A DNA stretch of 64,000 nucleotides from Leclercia adecarboxylata (GCF_006171285.1 NZ_CP040889.1:124001-188000), one strand, 5' to 3'; counted from the stretch's first letter, positions 25,913 through 38,376 are shown. Notes: generated by a model not told the origin, from the letters alone. Program-made: numbers and translations.

Positions 25913-27425
25913 AACCTAACTCCCTCAGATAACCCGCCATCTCAGTTTCCAGCTTAGCCAGTTCCACTTTCAATTGCTCACGTTCGGCATGTACGGCACG
26001 TATATCAATCTCGTCCTCTTCCTCAAAGGTATCGACATAACGAGGGATATTGAGGTTATAGTCGTTGTCCTGAATCTCCTTCAGGCTGGCGAGATAGGCG
26101 TATTTCTCGACGTTATCGCCATCACGGTAGGTCTTGACGATTTTCTCAATGTTTTCTTCGCTGAGCTGATTCTGGTTTTTACCTGCCTTGAATTCGCGGC
26201 TGGCATCGATAAACAGCACCTTATCATCTACTTTCTGCTTTTTGAAAATCAGAATCGCAGCCGGAATCCCCGTACCGTAGAACAATTTCTCTGGTAGACC
26301 AATCACCGCATCCAGCAGATTTTCATCAATCAGTTTCTGCCTAATTTTGCCTTCGCTGGAGCCACGGAACAGCACACCGTGTGGTACCACCACGCCCATC
26401 CGACCCGTTCCCGGTTTCAGGGTTTCTATCATGTGTGAGATAAAGGCGTAATCTCCTTTAGTCTTCGGCGGTACACCGCGACGGAAACGACCAAACTTAT
26501 CATTCTCGGCCTCGTCATGACCCCACTTATCCAGGCTGAACGGTGGGTTTGCGGTCACGATATCAAACAGCATCAGGTCGCCATTTTTATCGAGCAGCTT
26601 CGGGTTACGAATGGTATCGCCCCACTCGATTTTGTGGTTGTCTTCGCCATGCAGGAACATGTTCATTTTCGCCAGCGACCACGTGGAGCCAATCGCTTCC
26701 TGACCGAACAAAGCATAGTTACGGCTGTCATGCCCGGAGACAATCTTACGCCCGCACTTCATTAACAACGAACCAGAACCACAGGCCGGATCACAAATGG
26801 TATCACCCGGTTGCGGATCAAGCAGTTCAGCAATCAGGTCCGAGACTTCCGGCGGGGTATAGAATTCCCCGGCTTTCTGCCCACCGCTGGCGGCAAAGTT
26901 TTTAATCAGATATTCATAGGCATTACCGATGACGTCCAGCTTACCTACACGGCTTGGCTTGAGGTTAAGATCTTCACCGGCAAAGTCTTCCAGCAGCTGG
27001 CGCAGGATGGTGTTCTTCTGTTTTTCTTCACCCAGACGGTCGGTGTTAAACGAAATATCCTGGAACACGCTTTTCCCGGCATCTTTCAGTTTAGTGCCGT
27101 TGGCTTCTTCGATTGCATGCAGCGCCTGATCGATACGCTCACCGTTACCCGGCTCATGACGACGTTCATACAGCGCATAAAAGCTGGCACTTTTTGGCAG
27201 CACAAAACGCTCGTTAGCCATCATCGCTTCAATCAGCTCCGGCGCATCGCCATACTGTTCTTTGTATTCGTCATAGTGATCCTGCCAGACATCCGAAATG
27301 TACTTGAGGAACAGCATGGTAAGGATAAAGTCTTTGTAAGTATCAGCACTGATGGTGCCACGGAACGTATCGCACGCGGCCCACAGGGCCTTGTTGATCG
27401 TGTCCTGACTGATTTTGTCGTTCAT
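25902..27425 (-). CDS. hsdM: Type I restriction-modification DNA methyltransferase subunit
   Basis: A 507-residue N6-adenine methyltransferase. The N-terminal HsdM helical domain is followed by the catalytic domain with GEFYTPPEVSDLI, the SAM-binding DPACGSGSLL (about residue 212) and the catalytic ANPPFSLDKWG (N-P-P-F, about 290). It is full length and intact. Alone it cannot methylate without an HsdS specificity subunit, and hsdS here is truncated, so it is probably orphaned unless it partners with another HsdS. Type I systems are common pipolin cargo. Confidence 0.93.
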   Translation of the reverse strand: MNDKISQDTINKALWAACDTFRGTISADTYKDFILTMLFLKYISDVWQDHYDEYKEQYGDAPELIEAMMANERFVLPKSASFYALYERRHEPGNGERIDQALHAIEEANGTKLKDAGKSVFQDISFNTDRLGEEKQKNTILRQLLEDFAGEDLNLKPSRVGKLDVIGNAYEYLIKNFAASGGQKAGEFYTPPEVSDLIAELLDPQPGDTICDPACGSGSLLMKCGRKIVSGHDSRNYALFGQEAIGSTWSLAKMNMFLHGEDNHKIEWGDTIRNPKLLDKNGDLMLFDIVTANPPFSLDKWGHDEAENDKFGRFRRGVPPKTKGDYAFISHMIETLKPGTGRMGVVVPHGVLFRGSSEGKIRQKLIDENLLDAVIGLPEKLFYGTGIPAAILIFKKQKVDDKVLFIDASREFKAGKNQNQLSEENIEKIVKTYRDGDNVEKYAYLASLKEIQDNDYNLNIPRYVDTFEEEDEIDIRAVHAEREQLKVELAKLETEMAGYLRELGYGA

Positions 27426-27756
27426 GAATCATCCTGGTATGAAGAAAAGCTAGCGATGCAGGGCTTTGCATCGTAAAAAATTGTGGTAAATGATACCTCA
27501 AGAAACGCCCCTGGACACACCTGAATCACAGTATCTTTACGGGAATTGTCCACCTGATACCGACAGATGACTTACTAATCCCCTCATGTTTACAAGTTAA
27601 TAAATTCTAATGATATTAGCAGGATAGACTCAATGTAAGCTATGGTGTAAAACTGCCGTTGGGGTAAATAGCCTACTCATGCTCTTGTAATCAAAGCACT
27701 ACCTTGCAAACCTTCATCAGTAAAAGGGTATCTGACCTAAATAAACGGGGCACATT
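27426..27756. other. 331-bp divergent intergenic region with 24-bp repeat copy 1
   Basis: Non-coding spacer between divergent hsdM and the unknown 375-residue gene; both promoters should lie here. At 27644-27667 it contains a 24-bp sequence repeated exactly at 38694-38717. Nothing else is recognised. Confidence 0.6.
27644..27667 (+). repeat. 24-bp direct repeat, copy 1
   Basis: Begins GGTGTAAAACTGCC and ends TTGGGGTAA; identical to 38694-38717 in the same orientation. The two copies bracket an 11-kb segment holding the first recombinase, the AlpA-like gene, the polymerase and the GTPase cassette. Function unknown; possibly a recombination or regulatory site. Confidence 0.8.
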
Positions 27757-28884
27757 ATGTTTGAAAACTTTCTTGAACACCCTAAACGAGAACAAAAAAA
27801 CGCTAACCTTCTCGCTAAATATCAGAATGATATTGACAAATTATCCGAAATTTTCACTGAGGATGATTTACTACACCTGATGACACAAGAACAACCGGAT
27901 GGAACGCGTAAGATGCGCCCGTCATTATCCTCTATCGAGATATTCTCGCCATCCGCATTAATGTCCAATCAGATTAATTTTTTTCAGCATACCGATTACC
28001 TTGAGAAATGGTGTGCGCTACAACGCAAGGAGTTCGAGACATTGGCTATTAATATCTATGGCCGTAAATCGATTAAACAAAATAAAATCCCAGCTAAAAC
28101 CCTAAAGGAAATTGACGAATTCCTGGAGGTATTTATTGATAAGGCATCCAAAGACCCGACACATCCGATTCTCACATTACTAAATATTCTTGATACACTT
28201 GCGGATGAAAATACATATCAAAATAACAAACCCTACATCCGGAATGGTAAGTTTTCAATATCCATTCATAATACAGCACTCAAAATTGCCCACAGAAGAA
28301 TCGTAACCTATATCAAATCATCGGATTTCACTAATTCACTCCCGAAAGTTTCAAATCTGGAAGCCCAGGACACCGCCCTCCTTTTCTTTGCAAGATTTTG
28401 TGATGAATTTTATTTTCACTTTTTATTGCAAATATTAGACAAGATGAAAAACTCCGGGCTTATCAAAGATAATTACCTCAACCACCCCGCCATGTTTCAA
28501 TTGATTACTCTTGCAATGTTACCCCATGAGGTCATGCAACACTTTGTTAATGAAAAAGACGATGCAATTACATTAACCAGCCCCGACCGATTTGTTATTG
28601 ATGAAACCATTCCCCGCAACAAAGAAAACATGACAGGAATACAAAAAAACATAAACCAGATTTTACACAAGACCTATATTTACATTGCACTACTTTTATT
28701 TCCCAAATGGAAACCCACAGCCAAAGAAATCATCCTTTTCCTTGAAGGTAAGAGTAAAACTGTTAAGGGATTGTTAGATCTAAAATCGACAGCACTGGGA
28801 CTAAGTTCACAGATTAACGATGTAGGTCGTCTCAGCAAAGAGGAATATGTCACCCGATTACTATCACTTGCTCAGACTATATAA
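27757..28884 (+). CDS. Hypothetical AT-rich protein (375 aa)
   Basis: I do not recognise this family. The 375-residue protein begins MFENFLEHPKREQKNANLLA. It is rich in Lys, Ile and Asn, predicted mostly alpha-helical, with no signal peptide or obvious catalytic motif; FARFCDEFYFHFLLQILDKM and IYIALLLFPKWKP are hydrophobic stretches without clear membrane character. Its base composition is much more AT-rich than the chromosome, typical of accessory cargo. It lies divergently from hsdM and 147 bp before a recombinase gene, so it could be an unrecognised defence gene. Confidence 0.65.
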   Translation: MFENFLEHPKREQKNANLLAKYQNDIDKLSEIFTEDDLLHLMTQEQPDGTRKMRPSLSSIEIFSPSALMSNQINFFQHTDYLEKWCALQRKEFETLAINIYGRKSIKQNKIPAKTLKEIDEFLEVFIDKASKDPTHPILTLLNILDTLADENTYQNNKPYIRNGKFSISIHNTALKIAHRRIVTYIKSSDFTNSLPKVSNLEAQDTALLFFARFCDEFYFHFLLQILDKMKNSGLIKDNYLNHPAMFQLITLAMLPHEVMQHFVNEKDDAITLTSPDRFVIDETIPRNKENMTGIQKNINQILHKTYIYIALLLFPKWKPTAKEIILFLEGKSKTVKGLLDLKSTALGLSSQINDVGRLSKEEYVTRLLSLAQTI

Positions 28885-29031
28885 ACTCATAGCGTCACAA
28901 CCCACAGAGAATGGCCTCTGTAGATAAAAAGCTCAGTTTTAAATTGAAATGATGAACTGTGAAAACGACAACTCGTAATTAGCTCCCCTGACATCGTATT
29001 TTTCCTGGCACACATTCACAGGAGAACTACG

Positions 29032-30153
29032 ATGTCCATTATTGATCTGCGTTTCAGCACTAAATCACTTCAGCAACTGCCGCATCCGACGACTGGTTGT
29101 CAGGAATACCGTGATATTCACTGCCCCCATCTGAGGGCGCTGGTCTATCCCAATCAAATCACGCTGGCGTTTCGGGCGACCATCAACAATCAGCGCATTT
29201 ATGAAACACTGGGCTCTTTTCCACTTCTCGGTGTGGAAGATGCCCGCCTGCACACCATAATTCTTCTTGGCAATAAAAAACGCCTTGCCATACAATCCCG
29301 CCGATATACCGTCGAGCAGGCTATCAACGACTTGTGGCTACCTGACATGCGGTTATATAAAAAAAGCCCACAGTCTGAGCTCTCAAAACTCCATCGCTAT
29401 ATCCGCCCCTTCTGGGGACAGCGTCGCCTGCGCGATATTACTGCCGGTGAAATCGAAAAATTCGCGGCTGACCTGCGTTCGACATTACGCCCGGCAACCA
29501 TAAACCGCCTTCTGGCACTGCTTTCCAAGATATGCTCTCTGGCCGTACGTGCTGAATGGATAAACCATTCCCCCATGACCCACGTTCGTTATCTGAAAGA
29601 GAACAACGTCCGGTATCGCACCCTCTCTGTCACTGAAATCCCATTATTTATTGCTGCCGCTGAAGCACTGAATACGCCCGCTGCTGATGCCATATTGCTC
29701 GCACTCTATACCGGTATGCGCATTGGCGAAGTTTGTACCCTGAAATGGGAATACTGGCATCCTGATGAACAGCAATTGCTTCTCCCGGATACGAAATCAG
29801 GGCACCCATTCACCTGCCCGCTTGCAAATCCCGCAGTGGCTATTATTCAGCGACAGGCACAACTGGCACTCAGCACGACCTGGATTTTCCCACGCATTAC
29901 CGACACGACTCGCAAGTTGAGCTATCCGCGTGAAACCTTTGCCCGTATCTGTCGGGACGCCCATATAGAAAACCTGCGCATGCATGACCTTCGCCGGACG
30001 TTTGCCACCCGTGTGCTACAGGCAACCAGCGATATCGCCATGGCTTCCCGTTTACTGAATCACCATTCACTCACTGCGACCCGCCGCTATGCATTTCATA
30101 ATGCAGCGGACTCTCAGGCGGTCGTAACACAAGTTGTTGATGCATATAAATAA
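29032..30153 (+). CDS. Tyrosine recombinase/integrase (pipolin recombinase 1)
   Basis: A 373-residue tyrosine recombinase. The C-terminal catalytic domain shows the first Arg in LYTGMRIGEVCTLKW, H-x-x-R in LRMHDLRRTFATR, and the final His and nucleophilic Tyr in LNHHSLTATRRYAFH. The N-terminal part has an arm-binding/core-binding arrangement. It probably acts in element excision or integration with the AlpA-like protein encoded 136 bp downstream. A second recombinase lies near the right end at 40720. All catalytic residues are present. Confidence 0.9.
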   Translation: MSIIDLRFSTKSLQQLPHPTTGCQEYRDIHCPHLRALVYPNQITLAFRATINNQRIYETLGSFPLLGVEDARLHTIILLGNKKRLAIQSRRYTVEQAINDLWLPDMRLYKKSPQSELSKLHRYIRPFWGQRRLRDITAGEIEKFAADLRSTLRPATINRLLALLSKICSLAVRAEWINHSPMTHVRYLKENNVRYRTLSVTEIPLFIAAAEALNTPAADAILLALYTGMRIGEVCTLKWEYWHPDEQQLLLPDTKSGHPFTCPLANPAVAIIQRQAQLALSTTWIFPRITDTTRKLSYPRETFARICRDAHIENLRMHDLRRTFATRVLQATSDIAMASRLLNHHSLTATRRYAFHNAADSQAVVTQVVDAYK

Positions 30154-30289
30154 AAAAACTGACTGAATGAGCTGTGAGTTTTTTGGCGTGTCATCAAACT
30201 GCGCGGCTCGTATGGTTAGAGCACACCACTGCAGGGCCCGGCAGTGACTGATAAAACCCTAACGACTTTTAGCTCAGAGGAGCCCTGAT

Positions 30290-30478
30290 ATGTACATAAA
30301 TAGCAAACAGCTTGCTCTCCGCTGGGGCGTTTCACCCAGCAGCATTGCCAGCGATATCACCCGTAACCCGGCCAAGCTCCCTCCGTTCATCCGGCTGGGA
30401 CGTGCGATCCGTTTTCCAGTGGCTGAGGTGGAAGCCTGGGAAAAGCAGCAACTCACGAACATCCAAATTCCACGTTAA
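30290..30478 (+). CDS. AlpA-like excisionase/helix-turn-helix protein
   Basis: A 62-residue winged-helix protein: NSKQLALRWGVSPSSIASDI is the HTH, followed by PPFIRLGRAIRFPVAEVEAW, the beta-hairpin wing seen in AlpA/phage excisionase proteins. It could direct recombinase polarity or activate recombinase transcription. It sits between recombinase 1 and the polymerase operon. A 6-bp inverted repeat (30227-30232 with 30241-30246) about 45 bp upstream is a possible operator. Confidence 0.78.
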   Translation: MYINSKQLALRWGVSPSSIASDITRNPAKLPPFIRLGRAIRFPVAEVEAWEKQQLTNIQIPR

Positions 30479-30509
30479 TCACATTAATTTCTGATAAGGC
30501 GAAGAAATC

Positions 30510-31112
30510 ATGACAACCGCAACAACACTCAGCTCTGATTACCTGGTGAACTCAAGCGATAAGATCATCCCGGTCTCTGATGTCATCAGCATCAGTCTCG
30601 TTGAAAACCGCCTGAATTTTATTAGTCGGGCGTGCCGCCTGCTGCACACCGAGTCTTTTGATACGGATGACACAGCGAAAACTGTTTTTAACACCTATGC
30701 CAGCATCTTCGAAAGTAACCTGTCTGAAGAGGCTGTCTACCGGGGTAATAACTGTATTGCCCGACTCAAGTTCGTCTACGGCATCAGCCTGTTCCAGAAC
30801 GACGAGCAGGCTATCCTCATGCTCACTAACCGTTATGGCGGAACACTCATCAGTGAATCAGCGAAACCTGACACTCTTGATGAAGCATTTCAGGAACTGG
30901 CTACCACTCTTGGTGGTCGCGCATATGAAGCGATGCACTTTCGCTGGTTACATGCCAATTGCCTGCTTTCATCGCGACTCTTGCCGATGGTAGAAAAGAC
31001 CCCGAATGGCGTCGTCATTAAAGTCAACGATAACTTCGTATCTTTCGTAGCAACGAAAGACGATGCTCTAAAAGAGCAACTGTTTGCTGAGATTCGTACA
31101 GCCCTTGCCTGA
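30510..31112 (+). CDS. Hypothetical protein preceding piPolB
   Basis: A 200-residue protein beginning MTTATTLSSDYLVNSSDKI. No domain is recognised: mixed alpha/beta, no signal peptide, no membrane segment. It is 58 bp upstream of the likely polymerase start and in the same direction, so it is probably co-transcribed and may assist polymerase function. A companion gene in this position would be a useful pipolin marker, but I cannot confirm its conservation from here. Confidence 0.68.
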   Translation: MTTATTLSSDYLVNSSDKIIPVSDVISISLVENRLNFISRACRLLHTESFDTDDTAKTVFNTYASIFESNLSEEAVYRGNNCIARLKFVYGISLFQNDEQAILMLTNRYGGTLISESAKPDTLDEAFQELATTLGGRAYEAMHFRWLHANCLLSSRLLPMVEKTPNGVVIKVNDNFVSFVATKDDALKEQLFAEIRTALA

Positions 31113-31125
31113 TTTCCCCTTAATT

Positions 31126-31149
31126 AGCGGTGTCGATATTGACACCGCT
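31126..31149 (+). promoter_or_regulatory. Hairpin in the polymerase leader
   Basis: A perfect 9-bp stem (AGCGGTGTC with GACACCGCT) with a 6-nt loop lies between the stop of the upstream gene (31112) and ATG 31171. No T-run follows. It could regulate translation of, or transcription into, the polymerase gene, or bind a dimeric regulator as a DNA palindrome. Confidence 0.45.
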
Positions 31150-31170
31150 CACCTGAATAAGAAAACACTT

Positions 31171-34136
<2,966 letters not shown>

Positions 34137-35023
34137 GTAAACCACTTCAAGATGCCTCTCTCGAGAATATCGATATGTCTGGTCCACTATCCTCACGTTT
34201 TCAGACGTTATGCGACATTGCGGATCCGGGTTCGTCCATGCTGACCTGTAAACATCAGGTCCGGCAGCTTGTCGCCATGAAAACCCGGGGACAGTTAACC
34301 TATAAAGCATCAGAGGGTTACCCTATCGTCCATGCTCGCGCAGGTGTTAAACCACCTGTCGATATTCCACGCGACGACTATAACCGCTATATGGTAGACC
34401 TCTATATAAACAGGGCTCCGGGTCAGAAACTACGCAGAGGGTCTCTCATTTCAACCCGTGATATGTGGTTGAATGAAAGCGATCTGGTCGCTGTTGAGTC
34501 CGAGATCAGGTTAAACCTGGAATTCGACTTCAAACGCCAATTGATAACACCCACTATGAATGAAGGGCATTTGTTAATGCATTCCCGTCCGTGGGATGAT
34601 ATGTCACAGGCACTTAAGCAACGCCAGCTATTCGATGACTGGCGGCAGACACATGCTTTGAAAGATGAAGCCGACTGGGAAGACTGGTGTGATTTCCTCT
34701 ATTGCAGAAACGTTTTTACCCCACTGAAACTAAAAGTAGGACAAAATCGAAGCGATGATGTCCTTGTTCGCCTTTTCCTGCGGGCCCTGGCTCAACATCA
34801 ATGGGGGCTCACGCCGGACGACAGAAAGCGACAAACCAGTGTGGAGATAGCTGCATGGCTGGTCGAGGCAGGCTACTCTGTGACACCCAGCGATGTAAAA
34901 AATGCAGGTCGGGCTAAGCTCCCACCCATTATCTTTGATCCTGTGACTCCCCGAATGACTCGCCTGATGGACCATATAAAGCTGAAATATCCTGGCTTCG
35001 TATTGCCCTCGGCAGTGTTGTAA
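34137..35023 (+). pseudogene. piPolB DNA polymerase, C-terminal part
   Basis: The continuation of the polymerase after the IS. Its frame opens at 34124 inside the IS end, so no native start exists. It begins with FSKPLQDASLENIDMSG and contains AMKTRGQLTYK; K-T-R-G is, from memory, the motif reported for piPolBs in place of K-x-Y. The rest is the thumb and C-terminal region, ending PGFVLPSAVL. Together with 31171-32913 it makes one disrupted gene; precise excision of the IS might restore it, but the exact original junction cannot be deduced. Confidence 0.83.
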
Positions 35024-35280
35024 ATCCTTGACGCTGAATATCTGTTTGCTGAGCCCACGCTCCCTGTCGTGGGCTTTACTGCCTGGTAGATAATGAAACT
35101 CCTGTAATAAAGCCGCTTCCCCCCACATTCAGGACAGGTTGAGTCCACAAAGACTGCATTGAAAATATACCACTGTATTTTAAGGATTTTATTTTTTAGA
35201 AATTCCCTTTCAACCTGGACTCATCTTGTCCAGCACCCTACTGAAAATATCCTTCCAGCTTCAATTGATTGGATGCCTGA

Positions 35281-36207
35281 ATGGATAAGCATGACAAACT
35301 TGGGTATCGCCTTGGATTGATACTGACTCGCCTTAACAACGGTGAATCGGTCACGGTGAGTGGGCTCGCTGAAGAATTTAATGTCTGTGATAAAACCATC
35401 CGGCGTGACCTCACGCAGCGGTTGGCTTATCTCAACCTTCTTCGCAGTGGTAAGAAATATCACCTTCCCGTTGGCGTTCTGGGACAGCGCAGCAATACGG
35501 ACTTGCGCCGCTTTACGCGTATTCTGGGTATTGAGGGGTTATTTCCACGCTGGGATGACCGTCTGTTAGGCATATTGCTGGGCAATGCCGAAAATAATCC
35601 GTTTCTGATCAAACAACGTCCATACGAAAATTGCGGGCTTTTTATGTCTACGTTGAATACATTGTCAGACGCGATTCGCGGCAGTCAAAAAATTAGCTTC
35701 ATATATAAAGCGAAAAGCTACAGCACCATTGAGCCCTACCGTCTCGTCAGTGACAGAGGGATCTGGTATCTCGCTGCGATTGAGGGAGGAGTGCTGAAGA
35801 GTTTCGTCATTTCAGACATGAAAAAGGTTCTCCCCAGTAACGTGTCGTTTACCATGTCGCCGGAGATTCATCTGCAAATCGAGAATGCGGAAAGTATCTG
35901 GTATGGCGCAGAGCTTACTGAAGTACTGATGTCAGTTTCTGCACGTATAGCCCCATGGTTCTTGCGCCGTGCGCTGTTGCCTAGTCAGGAAATTATTCAC
36001 ACTTCCGCAAGCGGTGATTTGCTCGTGATTTCACGGGTGGCTCACTTCGGCCAAATTATCCCTCTCATAAAATACTGGATGCCCGAGGTTGAAGTTCTAA
36101 AACCAGCATCGATTCGTAATCAGGTGACGCAAGACATACGCCTTGCTCTGGAACGATACGAGCAGAATGAAAGTACAGAATCAACCGGAGATACCTCTAA
36201 TGAATAA
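35281..36207 (+). CDS. WYL-domain transcriptional regulator
   Basis: A 308-residue protein: an N-terminal winged HTH of the HTH_11 type ([20 protein letters not shown]), then a WYL domain ([20 protein letters not shown] with [11 protein letters not shown]) and a C-terminal extension. WYL regulators sense nucleic-acid-like ligands and often control defence or mobile-element genes. It is coupled by an eight-base overlap to the next gene, then to a GTPase, so it probably regulates this three-gene cassette. A short minus-strand gene at 38377 encodes a similar HTH. Confidence 0.86.
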   Translation: MDKHDKLGYRLGLILTRLNNGESVTVSGLAEEFNVCDKTIRRDLTQRLAYLNLLRSGKKYHLPVGVLGQRSNTDLRRFTRILGIEGLFPRWDDRLLGILLGNAENNPFLIKQRPYENCGLFMSTLNTLSDAIRGSQKISFIYKAKSYSTIEPYRLVSDRGIWYLAAIEGGVLKSFVISDMKKVLPSNVSFTMSPEIHLQIENAESIWYGAELTEVLMSVSARIAPWFLRRALLPSQEIIHTSASGDLLVISRVAHFGQIIPLIKYWMPEVEVLKPASIRNQVTQDIRLALERYEQNESTESTGDTSNE

Positions 36208-36607
36208 AGAAGAAAAAGCGCTCGAGAATTTTTTCGAAACCATAGCAACGGATTTACTCAGCGGTCTTCTTGACGCCAACGATAATGAACAGAATGCGCA
36301 TCTTAAAGCCTGGCTTGACGCACCATTCAATGTGGTTCCCGAAAAACTTCTCCGACATGCCGAGATGATTTGCAATCACTTCAGTGCTGGTGAAGACGGT
36401 CATTTGTTAATGCACGGTATTGATGATCAACTGGCTGCAATGAACCTTTCCCGCAAGGAACGCTTCAACCCTATGAAAAAAGGGATCGTCGGTTACGCGG
36501 CACCCCGTGATCTGGAAAAAGTGAATGCCTTGCTAAAAGTAGTTATTTCTTATTACGAGTGTGCGTTAATTAAAGCGAAAATGGAGAATGGTGCTCATGA
36601 TGAATAA
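36200..36607 (+). CDS. Hypothetical protein between WYL regulator and GTPase
   Basis: A 135-residue acidic, mostly helical protein ([20 protein letters not shown] at its start) with no recognised domain, signal or membrane segment. ATG 36200 overlaps the WYL stop; an upstream ATG at 36143 lies wholly inside the WYL gene. Its stop overlaps the GTPase start. This tight coupling suggests a partner or modulator of the GTPase. Confidence 0.7.
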   Translation: MNKEEKALENFFETIATDLLSGLLDANDNEQNAHLKAWLDAPFNVVPEKLLRHAEMICNHFSAGEDGHLLMHGIDDQLAAMNLSRKERFNPMKKGIVGYAAPRDLEKVNALLKVVISYYECALIKAKMENGAHDE

Positions 36608-37487
36608 TACAGAAACTAAAAATCGAAATCCTGTGAAGGATGCTCTTGAAATATTACCTGAAAATATCAGGGACAGTATTGCCCGACGCATCAATGACGT
36701 TATCAGTTATGAGCCGGTCATTGGCATTATGGGAAAGACCGGAGCCGGGAAGTCCAGCTTATGTAATGCGATTTTTAAGGGTGATATTTGTGCAGTCAGC
36801 GATGTTGCGGCCTGTACCCGTGAAACGCAGGAAATGCGCATCCAGTTTGGCAAACGCTCAGTGCGGTTGATTGATATTCCGGGTGTGGGAGAAAATGCTG
36901 AGCGTGACGCTGAATATGAACAACTTTATCGCGACCTGTTACCACAACTGGATCTGGTTCTCTGGGTGATTAAAGGTGATGACCGCGCCTTTTCTGCGGA
37001 TGAACATTTCTACAAAAATGTGCTGGCTCCTGCTGGCGGTGAGGCTAAAACACTGTTTGTGCTCAATCAGGTCGACAAAATTGAGCCATTCCGTGAATGG
37101 GATGTTGTCAACGCCCGGCCTTCTCCATCCCAGATGCAAAATATCCTCGATAAAGAAGCGTATATCACACAGCGATTTGGGTTTACTGACCATCCGGTGA
37201 TCGCTGTCGCCGCCAGTGAGGGATACAATGTGACCCATTTGGTGGAGGCAATGGTTCGTGCGCTCCCAAAACACGCTCAAAGCGGCGTCGCTTCTCAGGT
37301 GAGAGACGAGCACAAAACCCGTACAGTTACAGAAGAGGCAACGGAAGGATTTGGTGATACCGTTGATCGCGTTCTTGATGATATTATTGTTGGTATCCTG
37401 CCAGCGCCTTTGCGCGCGGTGGTAAAAGCTGCCAAAAAAGCTGTAGTCAATGGGCTGAAGAAAGCCTGGAACTGGATCTTTGGATAA
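36597..37487 (+). CDS. YfjP/YkfA-family GTPase
   Basis: A 296-residue GTPase of the CP4-prophage YfjP/YkfA type. P-loop IGIMGKTGAGKSSLCNAIFK (G1), IDIPGVGENAERD (G3), LFVLNQVDKIE (G4, N-x-V-D here) and VAVAASEGYN (G5) are visible. The C-terminal tail AAKKAVVNGLKKAWNWIFG is a cationic amphipathic helix suited to membrane binding. Such GTPases are frequent in integrated elements, with unknown physiological role. It ends a three-gene operon followed by a good terminator. Confidence 0.85.
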   Translation: MMNNTETKNRNPVKDALEILPENIRDSIARRINDVISYEPVIGIMGKTGAGKSSLCNAIFKGDICAVSDVAACTRETQEMRIQFGKRSVRLIDIPGVGENAERDAEYEQLYRDLLPQLDLVLWVIKGDDRAFSADEHFYKNVLAPAGGEAKTLFVLNQVDKIEPFREWDVVNARPSPSQMQNILDKEAYITQRFGFTDHPVIAVAASEGYNVTHLVEAMVRALPKHAQSGVASQVRDEHKTRTVTEEATEGFGDTVDRVLDDIIVGILPAPLRAVVKAAKKAVVNGLKKAWNWIFG

Positions 37488-37494
37488 AAAAATA

Positions 37495-37514
37495 ACGGGA
37501 GCAACTGCTCCCGT
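37495..37514 (+). terminator. Terminator after the GTPase gene
   Basis: ACGGGAGCA pairs with TGCTCCCGT around a very short loop, seven bases after the GTPase stop. It probably acts in both directions between the GTPase and the convergent small secreted protein gene; flanking A- and T-rich bases are present on both sides. Confidence 0.6.
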
Positions 37515-37536
37515 AATATTCATATCCCATTAATCA

Positions 37537-37929
37537 TTATAATTTCACCAGCCCTGCTTTAATTGCCAGGCGGACACAATTATTGGCCTCCTGCATAATG
37601 ACGTCCTGGGGATATCTGTTCATTTCCCGATACCCATCAGATTTAGCCATGCGGCCTTCCATTCCGGCATTATCCAGAATGGCCTTCCAGGCATCCCGAA
37701 TTTTCTTTGAGTCCCTTTCACCGACGCCACCGGAGAGTGTGCCAAATAGCTCTTTGGCATTACTGTTAAGATTTTTGTATTCTGCTGCGTTTGGATCCAG
37801 TAACATCGCCATTTGAGTTGACTGACGAGTTGCTTCATAACATCGTCCTGCTGTATCAAGTGAAACAGAAGCGGCTATTGAGGTGACAGGCACGATGGCC
37901 GCAATACATGCGGTAATTATCTTTTTCAT
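37537..37929 (-). CDS. Small secreted protein of unknown function
   Basis: A 130-residue protein with a signal peptide (MKKIITACIAAIVPVTSIAA, cleavage after A-A-S or similar). The mature part is helical with two cysteines (GRCYEATRQ and ANNCVRLAI) that could form a disulfide. No family is recognised. ATG 37929 is preferred to 37944 because the Lys-Lys-hydrophobic signal then begins at residue 2. Confidence 0.68.
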   Translation of the reverse strand: MKKIITACIAAIVPVTSIAASVSLDTAGRCYEATRQSTQMAMLLDPNAAEYKNLNSNAKELFGTLSGGVGERDSKKIRDAWKAILDNAGMEGRMAKSDGYREMNRYPQDVIMQEANNCVRLAIKAGLVKL

Positions 37930-37971
37930 ATCATTATTACCCAATTGGGTGAGAAAGATTATCTGTTCTCA

Positions 37972-38190
37972 CTACTGTCTGTTTGATGGTTTTCGGTAAA
38001 ATGTCACACACTTATCTGCAAACGCTGCCTGCTGGTATGCCCGAGGCAGTTCATTCTCCAGGGCGATGGTGTTTTCATTAATCGATTCTTCGTCAACGCC
38101 ATAATGTTGCAGTTCTCCCTCCAGATATTTATGAATTAAAGTAGTGACTTTTTTATCTGACTCCATTAGTTGCCTGTTTATACTGTCCAT
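37972..38190 (-). CDS. Hypothetical protein, probably 5'-degraded
   Basis: A 72-residue ORF beginning MDSINRQLMESDKKVTTLIH. The same frame is open upstream to about 38297 and reads plausible protein (AIHWFLSQAYAGLVQVNNRV, ACYLA) but has no start codon, and ATG 38190 has no Shine-Dalgarno. A different frame offers a start at about 38291 that soon terminates. This suggests a small gene damaged by an indel near its 5' end. No domain recognised. Confidence 0.45.
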   Translation of the reverse strand: MDSINRQLMESDKKVTTLIHKYLEGELQHYGVDEESINENTIALENELPRAYQQAAFADKCVTFYRKPSNRQ

Positions 38191-38376
38191 CGCAAGGTAA
38201 CAGGCTACACGATTATTTACCTGAACAAGCCCGGCATACGCCTGTGACAGAAACCAGTGAATAGCAGAGTCGCTATTATCTTTCTTTTCATCTTATATCC
38301 TTAATTAAGGTGATTTATTTGGTTCATTGTAGAGCCTAATGCGATGCGAGAACAGGTTATGTCCATGTAGAGAAAA

